NCBI GenBank assembly: GCA_938041325.1
Contig: CALIAG010000393.1
Span: 1 to 43,075, forward strand
Direction of reading: 5' to 3'
From: an uncultured Saprospiraceae bacterium
Lineage (GTDB): Bacteria > Bacteroidota > Bacteroidia > Chitinophagales > Saprospiraceae
Length of the DNA stretch: 43,075 bases
Each line of letters opens with the position of its first letter. Within the stretch, counting starts at the first letter, position 1. The position numbers and the translations under genes were made by a program. Positions 17,654 through 26,783 of the stretch are shown piece after piece. The notes beneath the pieces are model-generated. The model worked only from the letters and a program-made list of their open reading frames with translations, was not told where the DNA came from and did not search any database.

Positions 17654-19672
17654 TTAATCGACAGTAATTTGGTTTATTTTATCTCCTTGCTGAATTTGAT
17701 GGACGACATCCATACCATCCGTTACTTTTCCAATAATCGTATATCTACCACTTAAATGAGGCGCGGGGGAATGGGTAATAAACCATTGTGTACATTCCGT
17801 ATGTCTTCCTGCTGAAGCCATCCCAACATAACCTTCTTGTTCATAATAAACTTGTGGTAATTCAGAACGAATTGAATAATCAAGACTACCATATCCATCA
17901 CCACGTGGGCAACCCGTTTGGATTACAAAGTTTGAAACCACTCGATGGAATGTTTTATCATTGTAAAATCCATTTGACGCCAATTGTGCAAAGTTGGCAA
18001 CGGATCCCGGAGCCAAATCTTTAAATAATTGTATTCTTATTTTTCCTTTATTCGTCGTTACGATTGCTTCGCTTTTTTCATCTAATGAATTCACCACACC
18101 CCAATCTATGGGATGATTAAACTTTATTTCTGTTGCCAGACTCTTATCTTTCCCATTGAAATAATCTATTGCGGTTTGCAAAGCGTTATAGGTTTCCACC
18201 TCTTTAGGTAATTTTAATTTTAACTGAGCAGAGCTTAAAAAAGAAGGATCTTCTATGTAGGTTTTATAATCTGCATTCTTATTGGCCAATGCTCCAGACA
18301 ATTCTGCTAAAGCACCAATATCGCCTTCCTGAACGATTGAAGTAAAATAGCTCGCCAAGTTTCTACGAACCAATCGTCTTGATTGTCCAAAGAATATATC
18401 AAAATCAGATCTGTTTGAAATCTTTGCGAGTGCACCAGCAATTGCAGTTAAGACAATTGGATCTTTTTCTTCTCGGGTATTTTCAAAAATATATTTATAG
18501 TTCCAAGGAAATTCGGACATCGCATCTAAAATCATTGCTTTCCTTGATGGAGAGGTCGTGGACAGGAGACTTGTACGCAGCTCCCGATTGATTCTATTTC
18601 TTGTCATTTCCTTATAGTACGGCAGCCATTTATTTGCTGCCTTGTACAAATTGATGCGCGTCTTATAGCTCAATGTAGTATCTCTTCCTTGCAATAAATA
18701 AACAGTTGCATCTTGAGGTATTCCACTATTGTAAAAATGACTGGCTGCAGCTGCTGAAACATGTGGATTAGAATCTTTTAAAAGTTCATATACTTTGGAT
18801 TGAGTAAAGCTATAATCAAAGTTTCCGAATGCTCTGATAATATTGCATTTCACTCTATAATCCTTTTCAATATCAAGTGCATCCATTAATGCACGGATTG
18901 CAATTGGTTTTCTTGTTTTCCCCATTCCTATGGCCAATGCCATTTTTATATCAGGATCTTCTTCCAGATTATAAACACTGATTAAGGTTGAAGTGAAACT
19001 ATCAATTTGGATTCCGTTAAAACGAGAAAGATAATTCGCTGCCAATAATCGAACGGAATTCGGATAACCTGGTTTGGACAAATACTCCACCATTTTTGCT
19101 GTGGCATTTTCATCTTTAATGTCTCTCAATCCAAAACCATAAATCCCTCTTGCCAACCCTTCTAATAACAGAGTGTCAGATCGAAAATAATTTCTGGCCG
19201 TACTCATTGACTTAAGCATTGATGCAGATCCACATTTTCCAAGTGCTTCCAATATATTGGCATTCATTTTTACATTTTGAGACAATGAATCTCTAGGTTG
19301 AAATGCTTTCAATAAAAGAGGTGCAGCATCTTCTGATCCGATTTGCCCCAAGGCATAGGCAGCAGCAGCACGTACGTCCAAGATATCGTCATCAAGTAGC
19401 GTGGCTAAACTGTCAATTCTTTTTTCTGCTTTTGAGCCGCCTATAGATGCAAACGCCATCGCAGCAGTCAATCGATACGAAGGATCCTTGTCTTTAAAAA
19501 ACAAGATTAAGCTATCCACTTCTTGTTTGTCTTGTAGATTATAAATTTTCTGGAATACAGGATCAGCAGTATCAATATTGATCTCTGTAATTAACTTATC
19601 TTCTACTGAAAGGCAGGAAGAAAGTCCGAATATTCCAACAAGTACGAAAAGGTACCAATAAATGTATTTCAT
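17654..19672 (-). CDS. Lipoprotein with HEAT repeats and a C-terminal cyclophilin-type peptidyl-prolyl isomerase
   Basis: 672 aa. The signal peptide ends in the lipobox LSSC (Cys20), so it is a lipid-anchored envelope protein. Residues about 40-400 contain HEAT-like helical repeats (for example DDILDVRAAAAYALGQIGSEDAAPLLLKA and IKMALAIGMGKTRKPIAIRALMDAL, each read in parts). A linker leads to a cyclophilin domain at about 534-672: RIQLFKDLAPGSVANF, the catalytic FHR (Arg577) in TFHRVVSNFVIQTG, GMASAGRHTECTQWFIT and YTIIGKVTDGMDVV. The position of the cyclosporin-contact Trp is His (SPAPHLSG), as variation there is common in bacteria. Likely a periplasmic folding factor with a docking platform. 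gcvT follows 27 bp downstream. Confidence 0.88.
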   Translation of the reverse strand: MKYIYWYLFVLVGIFGLSSCLSVEDKLITEINIDTADPVFQKIYNLQDKQEVDSLILFFKDKDPSYRLTAAMAFASIGGSKAEKRIDSLATLLDDDILDVRAAAAYALGQIGSEDAAPLLLKAFQPRDSLSQNVKMNANILEALGKCGSASMLKSMSTARNYFRSDTLLLEGLARGIYGFGLRDIKDENATAKMVEYLSKPGYPNSVRLLAANYLSRFNGIQIDSFTSTLISVYNLEEDPDIKMALAIGMGKTRKPIAIRALMDALDIEKDYRVKCNIIRAFGNFDYSFTQSKVYELLKDSNPHVSAAAASHFYNSGIPQDATVYLLQGRDTTLSYKTRINLYKAANKWLPYYKEMTRNRINRELRTSLLSTTSPSRKAMILDAMSEFPWNYKYIFENTREEKDPIVLTAIAGALAKISNRSDFDIFFGQSRRLVRRNLASYFTSIVQEGDIGALAELSGALANKNADYKTYIEDPSFLSSAQLKLKLPKEVETYNALQTAIDYFNGKDKSLATEIKFNHPIDWGVVNSLDEKSEAIVTTNKGKIRIQLFKDLAPGSVANFAQLASNGFYNDKTFHRVVSNFVIQTGCPRGDGYGSLDYSIRSELPQVYYEQEGYVGMASAGRHTECTQWFITHSPAPHLSGRYTIIGKVTDGMDVVHQIQQGDKINQITVD

Positions 19673-19729
19673 ATTTTCTATCGGTCAAGTTAAGAGGATC
19701 AATGGCAAGTCATTGGTATAAAATTGTTG

Positions 19730-19759
19730 CAAAAATACTGGGATTATAGTTTTTACAAA
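19730..19759 (-). promoter_or_regulatory. Complete Bacteroidota-type promoter of the HEAT-cyclophilin gene
   Basis: On the minus strand TTTG (19759-19756) is separated by 18 bp from TATTTTTG (19737-19730). This fits the TTTG/TAnnTTTG promoter of Bacteroidota sigma factors. The leader to ATG 19672 would be about 50 bases. Confidence 0.65.
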
Positions 19760-19850
19760 GCCGAATGAGCAATAAGAATTCTAATCAAGCAATTTTTATT
19801 TAAAAAGAGGGGAAATTGCCAAGGATTTTCACTTATTCAACTTGTTTTTA

Positions 19851-19879
19851 AATGAAACTGTTTGTAAAACAGCTTCATT
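19851..19879 (-). terminator. Stem-loop downstream of the PBP1A gene
   Basis: AATGAAACTGTTT and AAACAGCTTCATT form a 13-bp stem with one mismatch and a three-base GTA loop, about 50 bases after the PBP stop on the minus strand. What follows is TAAAAAC rather than a T-run, so it may end transcription or protect the 3' end of the mRNA. Confidence 0.5.
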
Positions 19880-19927
19880 CAAAAACTATAGTGGGAACAA
19901 AATTTATTATTACAAAGTTGTAGGATG

Positions 19928-22597
19928 CTAATCAAAATCCTCGTCTTCAAAAATAGAAGTTGAATCGCGTTCAATTTCTTCCTCATCACCAAAGGGATCA
20001 TCTCCAAAGTTTTCATCTTCCTCTTCCTGCCAAAAATCATCTTCGCCTGTTCCACTTACGGGAACAATACTGCCATATTCTTCACAATCCAGAACGATTC
20101 CAATATCTCCTCTCGGGATATTAAATCGCTCTTTGACATCATAATCCGCTTCTGGATCCGATTCCAATTTTTTTAGAAATTTAGCATAAAAAGGTCGAGC
20201 CATCTTCGCACCAATTCCATCTCGAAGACTTAAAAATCTTATCCATCTTTGGTCTCCTCCGACCCAGGTACCTGTGACCAAATCAGGGGTCATGCCCATA
20301 AACCAACCATCTACATAATCGTTGGTTGTTCCGGTCTTTCCTGCTACTTCACTTTTGATGCTACTGAATCCAGGCAAACCTTGATTCATAACTTTCTTGA
20401 GCATTTGAATCATCACAAAATTCGGCTTAGAGTTGAGTGCTCTTCTTTCTTGAATTTCTTCTCGGTATATTTCTCTTCCGTTTTTATCTTCTATGTGGCT
20501 GATAAAAATTGGTTTGGAATATAAGCCATCATTGGCAAAGGTGGTGTACGCTCCCGTTAATTCCAAGACGGTCAAATCACTTGATCCCAAACAAATAGAA
20601 GGTTGCTTTGGAACCCGGTATTGTCCATTGGATCGCTTTTTATTTTTATCCAATCCCATGTTGTGGACAAGGTTTCGAACAGGCTCTGAATCTCCTAATT
20701 GTTTCATCAAGAATACAGATACCGTATTTTTTGACCATTGCAATCCTTTAAATAAAGTAAAAGGCTTTCCGGAGTATCTGCCATCCGCATTATTGGGAGT
20801 CCAATCCTGAGGAATTTTAAAATTGGCTTCCCCGACATGAATTGTATAAGGCAGATCATAAACCACAAAACAGGGAGAAATCCCTTGCTCTGCTATTGCT
20901 GTCGCATAAATAAACGGCTTGAACGTGGAACCTACCTGACGATCAGAAGTTACGTGATCGTATTGGAAGTATTTATGGTTAATTCCACCAACCCATGCTT
21001 TTACAAAACCGGTAGCAGGATCAACTGAAACAGAACCAAATTGCAAAAACATGCGGTGATACTTTATTGAATCCAAGGGACTCATTATCGTATCTTTTTC
21101 CATTGCATCATTATATGCGAAAACCCTCATTTTTGCGGGTTTGTCAAAATTCTTTTCACTTACTGTTTGAAAGTCTTCCCAATTTTCTTTCAACGATTCC
21201 CATAGCTCGCCATCCATTACCCGTCTGTATTTCATCGCGAGTTTTGAACCAATAATTTTCTTACTGGTCAATCTAGCCATGTATCCTTTCTCCTTTTCTA
21301 CATCCAGCATTCTTTCTATATCGACATCTCGAAGTTGGAAATCGTCAATTTGCTTTGCCACTTTAGCAATGACTGGATTTAGCATTCTTGCTCGAATCGT
21401 TTGATATCGACTTGTTCCTCTAATGTCTCTTTTCAAAGCTCTAGCCCTAGATTTCAAATCGGTTTCTATTTCCTTTGGTTCTTTTTCATCTCGGTCTATT
21501 GGATCCACATAAGTCCAAGGATCAGCTTTCCTCCAAACTCTTTCAAATTTTTTCTGGAGAGAAGTCATGTGTTCAAGCATGGCATCTTCTGCATGTTTTT
21601 GAATTACGGGATCCAAGGTGGTATATATTTTTAAACCATCTCTGTAGATATTGTATTTTTCGCCATTGCTTTTTTTCGCTTCATCTTTTGCCAAAATCCT
21701 GTTCAACTCTTTTCGCAATTCCATTCTAAAGTAGGGAGCCAATCCATCCGCATGAGTCGTTCTTTTAAAGCTCGACATGTCCATTGGTAATTTTCTCAAT
21801 GAATCGTATTGGATCGGGCTTATAAAATTCTGTCTTGTCATTTGGTGAAGCACAACCATTCTTCGATGTCTGGTCGTATCTGGTCTTCTGATAGGATTGA
21901 ATAAAGAAGGGTTTTTTAACATCCCTACTAATGTAGCCGCTTGATTGATACTAAGGCTGTCTTGACTGGTTCCAAAATAAATTTCTGCTGCTGCTTTTAT
22001 CCCATAAGCATCATTTATAAAACTAAACTTGTTGAGATACATCGCCATGATCTCTTGCTTGGTATAACTGCGTTCTAGTTTTACAGCAATGATCCACTCC
22101 TTGAATTTTTGAATGACCCTTTCCAAACCTGAACCAGGTTTTTCGGTAAATAACATCTTTGCCAACTGCTGGGTAATCGTACTGGCGCCACCTGCACTTT
22201 TATTATTCAACAAAAGTGTTTTACCAAATACACGCATCAAACCCCATCCATCAATTCCGCTATGTTTGTAATAACGTTCATCTTCCGTTGCAACTAGTGC
22301 ATTTACAAGGTTTGGAGAGAGTTGATCAAAAGTAACGGGAATTCTATTTTCGATATAGTATCGACCCAATACTTCCGTGTTGGCCGCATAGACCTCAGAA
22401 GCCAAATTGCTATTTGGGTTTTCTAACTCTTCGAAAGTAGGCAGATCTTGATAAGAAAGGAAAATAAACATCCCAGCAATAAATAGGACACCGCATATAG
22501 CCCCAAACCACATTAAGCGCACAAGTCTCTTATACACTTTTTGTTTCTTATCATCCCCATTGGGAATGTTCTGATCACTGGTTTCTACATTATCCAT
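19928..22597 (-). CDS. Class A penicillin-binding protein (PBP1A-like)
   Basis: Bifunctional peptidoglycan synthase of 889 aa. After a short cytoplasmic tail and one transmembrane anchor (about residues 28-48) comes the GT51 glycosyltransferase with catalytic Glu105 in ATEDERYYKHSGID and GGASTITQQLAK. The transpeptidase has the SxxK nucleophile Ser557 (GSTFKPF), the SxN motif in WSKNTVSVFLM, and KTG at 754-756 (AGKTGTTNDYVDGW). The middle insert (about 330-500) is long and charged, and the last 40 residues are strongly acidic (DDFWQEEEDENFGDD), a frequent trait of Bacteroidota PBP1A proteins. It acts at the outer face of the inner membrane. Transcribed alone from a promoter in the 361-bp gap upstream. 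Confidence 0.95.
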   Translation of the reverse strand: MDNVETSDQNIPNGDDKKQKVYKRLVRLMWFGAICGVLFIAGMFIFLSYQDLPTFEELENPNSNLASEVYAANTEVLGRYYIENRIPVTFDQLSPNLVNALVATEDERYYKHSGIDGWGLMRVFGKTLLLNNKSAGGASTITQQLAKMLFTEKPGSGLERVIQKFKEWIIAVKLERSYTKQEIMAMYLNKFSFINDAYGIKAAAEIYFGTSQDSLSINQAATLVGMLKNPSLFNPIRRPDTTRHRRMVVLHQMTRQNFISPIQYDSLRKLPMDMSSFKRTTHADGLAPYFRMELRKELNRILAKDEAKKSNGEKYNIYRDGLKIYTTLDPVIQKHAEDAMLEHMTSLQKKFERVWRKADPWTYVDPIDRDEKEPKEIETDLKSRARALKRDIRGTSRYQTIRARMLNPVIAKVAKQIDDFQLRDVDIERMLDVEKEKGYMARLTSKKIIGSKLAMKYRRVMDGELWESLKENWEDFQTVSEKNFDKPAKMRVFAYNDAMEKDTIMSPLDSIKYHRMFLQFGSVSVDPATGFVKAWVGGINHKYFQYDHVTSDRQVGSTFKPFIYATAIAEQGISPCFVVYDLPYTIHVGEANFKIPQDWTPNNADGRYSGKPFTLFKGLQWSKNTVSVFLMKQLGDSEPVRNLVHNMGLDKNKKRSNGQYRVPKQPSICLGSSDLTVLELTGAYTTFANDGLYSKPIFISHIEDKNGREIYREEIQERRALNSKPNFVMIQMLKKVMNQGLPGFSSIKSEVAGKTGTTNDYVDGWFMGMTPDLVTGTWVGGDQRWIRFLSLRDGIGAKMARPFYAKFLKKLESDPEADYDVKERFNIPRGDIGIVLDCEEYGSIVPVSGTGEDDFWQEEEDENFGDDPFGDEEEIERDSTSIFEDEDFD

Positions 22598-22958
22598 AGG
22601 TGACGTGAATTTTTCCTTTTTGCAGTAAGATTTTCTAGAACGCTCTTACTGACATAGTATGTTAATTGTTGAAGTTTTACTTATATGCAATACCTCAAAA
22701 ATTATAAGAGCTCAAAGATAATTACTTTACTTTAAATATTTTACTCATTTGAAACGAGGAAGTTGATAATTCCAGCCTCTTTTAACACAAAATCGGTAAG
22801 AATTGGTTGGAGTGGGCCAACAAATAAAAATTTGAAGGGAAAAAACTAGAATTTGGCCTAATTTGAAGAGAAACTGCAAATTGGCAATAATAAGCAGAAG
22901 GGACTATGACAAAGGATTGATTTAAGGTTGAATACAGGATAAGAAAGGTTAAAAGTCC
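22598..22958 (-). other. 361-bp gap between aroB and the PBP1A gene
   Basis: No coding frame is convincing. It contains a -7 box for the PBP gene (22713-22720) and a small GTTGG/CCAAC hairpin near 22803-22818 that could mark the end of the aroB transcript but lacks a T-run. I see nothing else. Confidence 0.5.
22713..22720 (-). promoter_or_regulatory. Candidate -7 promoter box for the PBP1A gene
   Basis: The minus strand reads TATCTTTG, a perfect TAnnTTTG. The predicted leader is about 110 bases. No clear TTTG is seen at -33. Confidence 0.45.
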
Positions 22959-24014
22959 TTAATTATTGAAGTAATCAAGGCTTTCAAGAATCAAATCGTG
23001 GTTACAAGTCTGATTGATGGTCGCTTTACCGATTTCAGTAAGCATCGTAAAATTAATCTCAGACCTTTCGTTCTTTTTATCTTTGGTCATTAAATGAATT
23101 AAAAATGGAAAGCTGTCTTCTTTCAAGTGATTTTTATCATAGTGGAAATTGATAAAATCTTTGATATTCTTTAATTCGCTATCGGGTAATCCTGTAATTT
23201 TAGCGGAAAGGTAAGCTTCACAAATCATTCCTATAGCGATGGCTTCTCCATGCAGATAAGGTTGGTCCGAGTGCAAAGCATGAGATTCAACAGCATGCCC
23301 AACCGTATGGCCAAAGTTCAATGCTTTTCGAACATTGTCTTCAAAAGGATCTGCTTCTACTATTCTCTTTTTAACCATCAAGGAAGGAACCAAAATAGAA
23401 GACCAATCGACTTTTTTCAAGTCTTTAATCTGACTCAGTTCTTTCCACTGCTTGGAATCATCAATTAAACTGTGTTTGATAATTTCTCCAAAACCACTTC
23501 GCAACTGTCTATACGGAAGAGATTCTAACCAGCAAGGATCAATAAATACAGCTTTAGGATTCTTAAAAAGTCCAACGGAATTTTTCACATCTGCAAAATC
23601 AACGCCCAGCTTTCCTCCTATCGAAGAATCAACCTGAGACAATAAGGTGGTAGGAATTTGTATAAAATCGATCCCCCTTTTAAACGTTGCTGCGCAAAAA
23701 CCACCCATATCTCCAATCACTCCTCCTCCAAGATTTATACAAAGACCGTTGCGGTCTATGCCTTCATCCATCATTTCTTTCCAGATCTTATTACAACTTT
23801 TAATGCTTTTATTGAGTTCCCCTGATTTTGTTTTGATCAGGATCGGTTTATCGATATTGGTTTTATCCAAAAGCTTTGGCAGGCATTGTTTTTTTGTATT
23901 CTTATCTACGATAATTACAATTCTGGAGTATTTCTTTTCCTTAAGAAATGCATTTAAATCATTCCAAATATCTCCAACAAAAATGCTGTAATCTTTTAAA
24001 TCAATTTTCCTCAT
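22959..24014 (-). CDS. aroB: 3-dehydroquinate synthase
   Basis: Second step of the shikimate pathway: DAHP to 3-dehydroquinate, using NAD and a divalent metal. 351 aa, normal length. Diagnostic blocks are NLGGGVIGDMGGFCAATF, IQIPTTLLSQVDSSIGGKLG, FGEIIKHSLI and the metal ligands in NFGHTVGHAVESH and LHGEAIAIGM. It is the last gene of a tight operon, starting 5 bp after the ABC ATPase gene, an unusual partner set for a shikimate gene. aroA lies separately at 28245. Confidence 0.96.
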   Translation of the reverse strand: MRKIDLKDYSIFVGDIWNDLNAFLKEKKYSRIVIIVDKNTKKQCLPKLLDKTNIDKPILIKTKSGELNKSIKSCNKIWKEMMDEGIDRNGLCINLGGGVIGDMGGFCAATFKRGIDFIQIPTTLLSQVDSSIGGKLGVDFADVKNSVGLFKNPKAVFIDPCWLESLPYRQLRSGFGEIIKHSLIDDSKQWKELSQIKDLKKVDWSSILVPSLMVKKRIVEADPFEDNVRKALNFGHTVGHAVESHALHSDQPYLHGEAIAIGMICEAYLSAKITGLPDSELKNIKDFINFHYDKNHLKEDSFPFLIHLMTKDKKNERSEINFTMLTEIGKATINQTCNHDLILESLDYFNN

Positions 24015-24019
24015 TTATA

Positions 24020-24706
24020 CTATAGTAGTGTATCTAATTTTTGGTCAATCTTATTCTTAACCAAATTCTTGATTTGTAATTCTAATTCGTTGAAGGATTC
24101 TTTTCCATAAACATGGGTAATTTTACCTTCACTAAGGTAACTTATTTTATCACAAATTGATGTGAGGCTGCTTATAATATGGGAAGACAATAAAATGATT
24201 TTTCCTCCTTTTTTAAGTCTCAACAAGATCTGATAAATTTTTTCATTATTTTCAACATCTACCCCATTAAATGGCTCATCTAAAATGAAAATCGGCCGAT
24301 TTGAGGATAACATTCCAATAAAGGCCAATTGCTTTTTCATTCCAGTAGAATAATTATCTATCAGCTCTTCTAACGGCAATTGGAAGATTTCGTTCCACTC
24401 TTGAATATTAAAATGTGGCTTATTTAAGGTTAAAAGCTCTAAATACTCTCTACCTTTCAAATAAGGGTAAAAATAGTTTTGTGTTTCTAAAAATGCAATA
24501 TCTTCTCGCTTCAAGGCCTTTTCCCCCATAGACATAAGGCCTGAGCGAGGAATTATGTTTTGATAGAGAGTATTAAAAAAGGTTGTTTTTCCCGCACCAT
24601 TCATACCCAATATACCATGAATTTCGCCTAAATGGAAAGTTTGACTCAAGCCTTTCAAGACTGCCTGCTCTCCATAGCTTACATTCAAATCTTCTATTTT
24701 AAACAT
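24020..24706 (-). CDS. ABC transporter ATP-binding protein
   Basis: 228 aa nucleotide-binding subunit. Walker A is GMNGAGKTTF (about residues 34-43), the signature is YSTGMKKQLAFIG (the LSGGQ position reads YSTGM), Walker B is PIFILDEPFNGVD and the switch His is in LLSSHIISS. The STGMKKQ signature is typical of exporters or drug/lantibiotic-type ABC-2 systems. It overlaps the permease gene by 8 bp, so the two form one transporter. The substrate cannot be inferred. Confidence 0.92.
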   Translation of the reverse strand: MFKIEDLNVSYGEQAVLKGLSQTFHLGEIHGILGMNGAGKTTFFNTLYQNIIPRSGLMSMGEKALKREDIAFLETQNYFYPYLKGREYLELLTLNKPHFNIQEWNEIFQLPLEELIDNYSTGMKKQLAFIGMLSSNRPIFILDEPFNGVDVENNEKIYQILLRLKKGGKIILLSSHIISSLTSICDKISYLSEGKITHVYGKESFNELELQIKNLVKNKIDQKLDTLL

Positions 24707-25640
24707 ATAATTGATCTAGATTATTCACTGCTCTTCTCCCATACAAAACCAAGAAAAATATTCCGGCAGGCCATAGTATAGGTATGACCAAACACATAGC
24801 TGCAATCGCTAATTGGGTTTGATTATAAATAACGATTCTTCTAGGATGATATTGAGCATATTTGAAGAATATTAAAAAGACTAAAATAGCCTGAGTTACA
24901 AAACTCATATAAAGCAACAAATACCAATAGGAAGAATGTAACATCAAAAACAAAACATAATGAGGAATAAAAAAAGCATGCAGTAATTTGCTATGACTTA
25001 AAATTTTCGACCATAAGAATGGATGTGCGGTTTCTTCAAAAATCTCTTTGCCTTCCACTTCAATATAGAAAGCACTTATGGTGACCGTTGTCAATAACAT
25101 TCCCACCAATATAGAAGCCGTAAAATAAGACAAAAATAAAGGGATAAAATACATCAACAACAAAGAAGGCCAATGTTTTCTTAAACCCGATTTCCATTCA
25201 AAAGCATTAACTGGAATCGCTGATAAGGACCAATTTCCAGCCCGATCTTTTTTCTTAATCAAACCGACTGGAACCAACGCTACTAGCAAGGCTATTCCAT
25301 ATAAACAAAGCGCATAAAACACCCGACCTGTTGCCAAACTTACTAATAAAAAAAAGGGAGTAACAGCATAAAAATATTCAGCAAAGTAGATGATTATGCT
25401 CGGCATTTTCAAGCGTTCCAAAAAGGCTTTATCATCTCTTTTGAAATGAATACCGAATAGAACCGCTGCCGCTAATAGTAAAGGAAGTTCGGAATTTTGG
25501 TCTGCAATAGTTTCTAAACCTGATAGCACAAAAACAAAAACCAATGGTGCCACCAATAATAAAAGCAGCCAGCCTACGTCTTTCAACATTCTTAAGGCCT
25601 GCAATGTTCTGATCTTTAATATGGTAACGATTCCGTTCAT
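24699..25640 (-). CDS. ABC transporter permease-like integral membrane protein
   Basis: 313 aa, strongly hydrophobic, with about eight to nine predicted helices, for example WLLLLLVAPLVFVFVLSGL near the N-terminus and AIAAMCLVIPILWPAGIFFLVLYG near the end. No motif places it in a named family. Its role rests on the context: its end overlaps the start of the ATPase gene by 8 bp, the usual arrangement of a two-gene ABC exporter. The 313 aa length fits a half-transporter permease that dimerises. Confidence 0.75.
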   Translation of the reverse strand: MNGIVTILKIRTLQALRMLKDVGWLLLLLVAPLVFVFVLSGLETIADQNSELPLLLAAAVLFGIHFKRDDKAFLERLKMPSIIIYFAEYFYAVTPFFLLVSLATGRVFYALCLYGIALLVALVPVGLIKKKDRAGNWSLSAIPVNAFEWKSGLRKHWPSLLLMYFIPLFLSYFTASILVGMLLTTVTISAFYIEVEGKEIFEETAHPFLWSKILSHSKLLHAFFIPHYVLFLMLHSSYWYLLLYMSFVTQAILVFLIFFKYAQYHPRRIVIYNQTQLAIAAMCLVIPILWPAGIFFLVLYGRRAVNNLDQLYV

Positions 25641-25649
25641 TTATTGGGG

Positions 25650-25943
25650 CTAACCAGCATCTATAAAATCCAAAGACCATGCTTGTGGTTTATCAGAGAA
25701 TAGTGCTTTCGTTTTTTGCCAAGTAGCTTTAAATAAATCTGAGTGCCGATATGCATTTAGAGCATCTTCGTCATCCCAAACACTGAAAGTAAAAAATACA
25801 TTTGGAGTGGAAGTGGATTGTAAAAGTTCCACATGTTGACAGCCATTCGATCCTCGTATTTTCGTTTTAGAATCATCAAAAATAGATTTGAAGGCATCAA
25901 TCTTATCTTCTTGAAAAGTTAGCTTTACTATTCTTTTTATCAT
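25650..25943 (-). CDS. ABM-domain protein (antibiotic biosynthesis monooxygenase-like, DUF4937/YgiN type)
   Basis: 97 aa single-domain protein of the dimeric alpha/beta-barrel superfamily. MIKRIVKLTFQEDKIDAFKSIF, then GCQHVELLQS, FFTFSVWDDEDALNAYRHSDLF and TKALFSDKPQAW match the common pattern of these small proteins. I start at ATG 25943, which gives the family N-terminus; a TTG at 25958 would overlap the upstream stop region and add five residues. Family members range from quinol oxygenases to stress proteins of unknown role, so no reaction is assigned and the name does not imply antibiotic synthesis. It sits 11 bp after the SAM hydrolase gene and 9 bp before the permease. Confidence 0.82.
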   Translation of the reverse strand: MIKRIVKLTFQEDKIDAFKSIFDDSKTKIRGSNGCQHVELLQSTSTPNVFFTFSVWDDEDALNAYRHSDLFKATWQKTKALFSDKPQAWSLDFIDAG

Positions 25944-25954
25944 CAGAGTATTTT

Positions 25955-26725
25955 TCAATCATGAAATTCCACTTCAATACCATCGTCTTTTTTCAAGCCC
26001 AATAACGTGGACGCTTTGCCCATATTAATTGCAATCTCTAAATGATCTGCACTATTGAAATGACAAAGCATTTCTCCAATAGGAACATCCGCATAATTAC
26101 TTACCAAGTTTTTGATAGGATTGTTGCGCTTGAAATAAATAGAAAAAGTTCTTGATTTCCCAATTTCATTAAATTTATCTCTTGTAATATTCACTATTAC
26201 ATTCTCATAATCATCCACATGAATAACCGATCCACGGATTTGGTTTTCGGTCGTAACGGCCTGCAAACTTAATCGTTGTTCAATTGAAACTACAGGTATC
26301 CCGATTTCATTAAACGGCCTGCCACTAGCAATGTGTCCAACTGCATTCGAATATAACGTTGATAATGGAAACTCCGGTCGCACATTATATTCCAACTCGT
26401 ACATATCTTCTCTTAAATCATCAAACATCAAAGAAAACAATCCATTGTCCGGGCCAATAAAATAATGCCCCTCTTTCCGTATAGCCAAAAAACATTTCCG
26501 GTTGTCCGGATAGTTATTCACACTCGCAATATGAATGCTTCCTTTAGGAAAACAATAAAAAGAATTCTTCAATAAATAAGAAGCTTGAACTATATCGTAT
26601 TTTTTGATGTTATGGGTGATATCCACTATGTTAAGATTGGGGTTTTTATCCAATAAATGACCTTTTAATATCGCCGAATAATGATCTTTTAAGCCAAAAT
26701 CTGTGGTTAGGGTTATTATGGACAT
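25955..26725 (-). CDS. S-adenosyl-L-methionine hydrolase (adenosine-forming), DUF62 family
   Basis: 256 aa member of the SAM hydroxide adenosyltransferase family, related to fluorinase and chlorinase. The known reaction of most members is SAM plus water to adenosine plus methionine. Diagnostic blocks are ITLTTDFGLKDHYSAILKG, IVDITHNIKKYDIVQASYLL, GPDNGLFSLMF and the C-terminal half with GSVIHVDDYENVIVNITRD and HLEIAINMGKAS. Normal length; no halogenase-specific insertion is evident by eye. It is the first gene of the operon that continues with the ABM protein, the ABC pair and aroB, and it has its own promoter plus a 16-bp palindrome upstream. Confidence 0.9.
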   Translation of the reverse strand: MSIITLTTDFGLKDHYSAILKGHLLDKNPNLNIVDITHNIKKYDIVQASYLLKNSFYCFPKGSIHIASVNNYPDNRKCFLAIRKEGHYFIGPDNGLFSLMFDDLREDMYELEYNVRPEFPLSTLYSNAVGHIASGRPFNEIGIPVVSIEQRLSLQAVTTENQIRGSVIHVDDYENVIVNITRDKFNEIGKSRTFSIYFKRNNPIKNLVSNYADVPIGEMLCHFNSADHLEIAINMGKASTLLGLKKDDGIEVEFHD

Positions 26726-26757
26726 GTAGCAGAATGTTTTTTCATAGTGTTTTTTCT

Positions 26758-26765
26758 CAAAAATA
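26758..26765 (-). promoter_or_regulatory. -7 promoter box of the SAM hydrolase operon
   Basis: The minus strand reads TATTTTTG, a perfect TAnnTTTG, 32 bases before ATG 26725. No TTTG is found at -33; that position is next to the palindrome instead, which would suit an activator-dependent promoter. Confidence 0.55.
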
Positions 26766-26783
26766 GTCGGACCTAATGTAGAA

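Noticed and set aside
25650-26725. Halogenase/antibiotic biosynthesis cluster from the SAM hydrolase and ABM names
   Set aside because: The DUF62 protein looks like the common hydrolase form and ABM proteins are widespread non-biosynthetic proteins. No synthase or tailoring genes accompany them.
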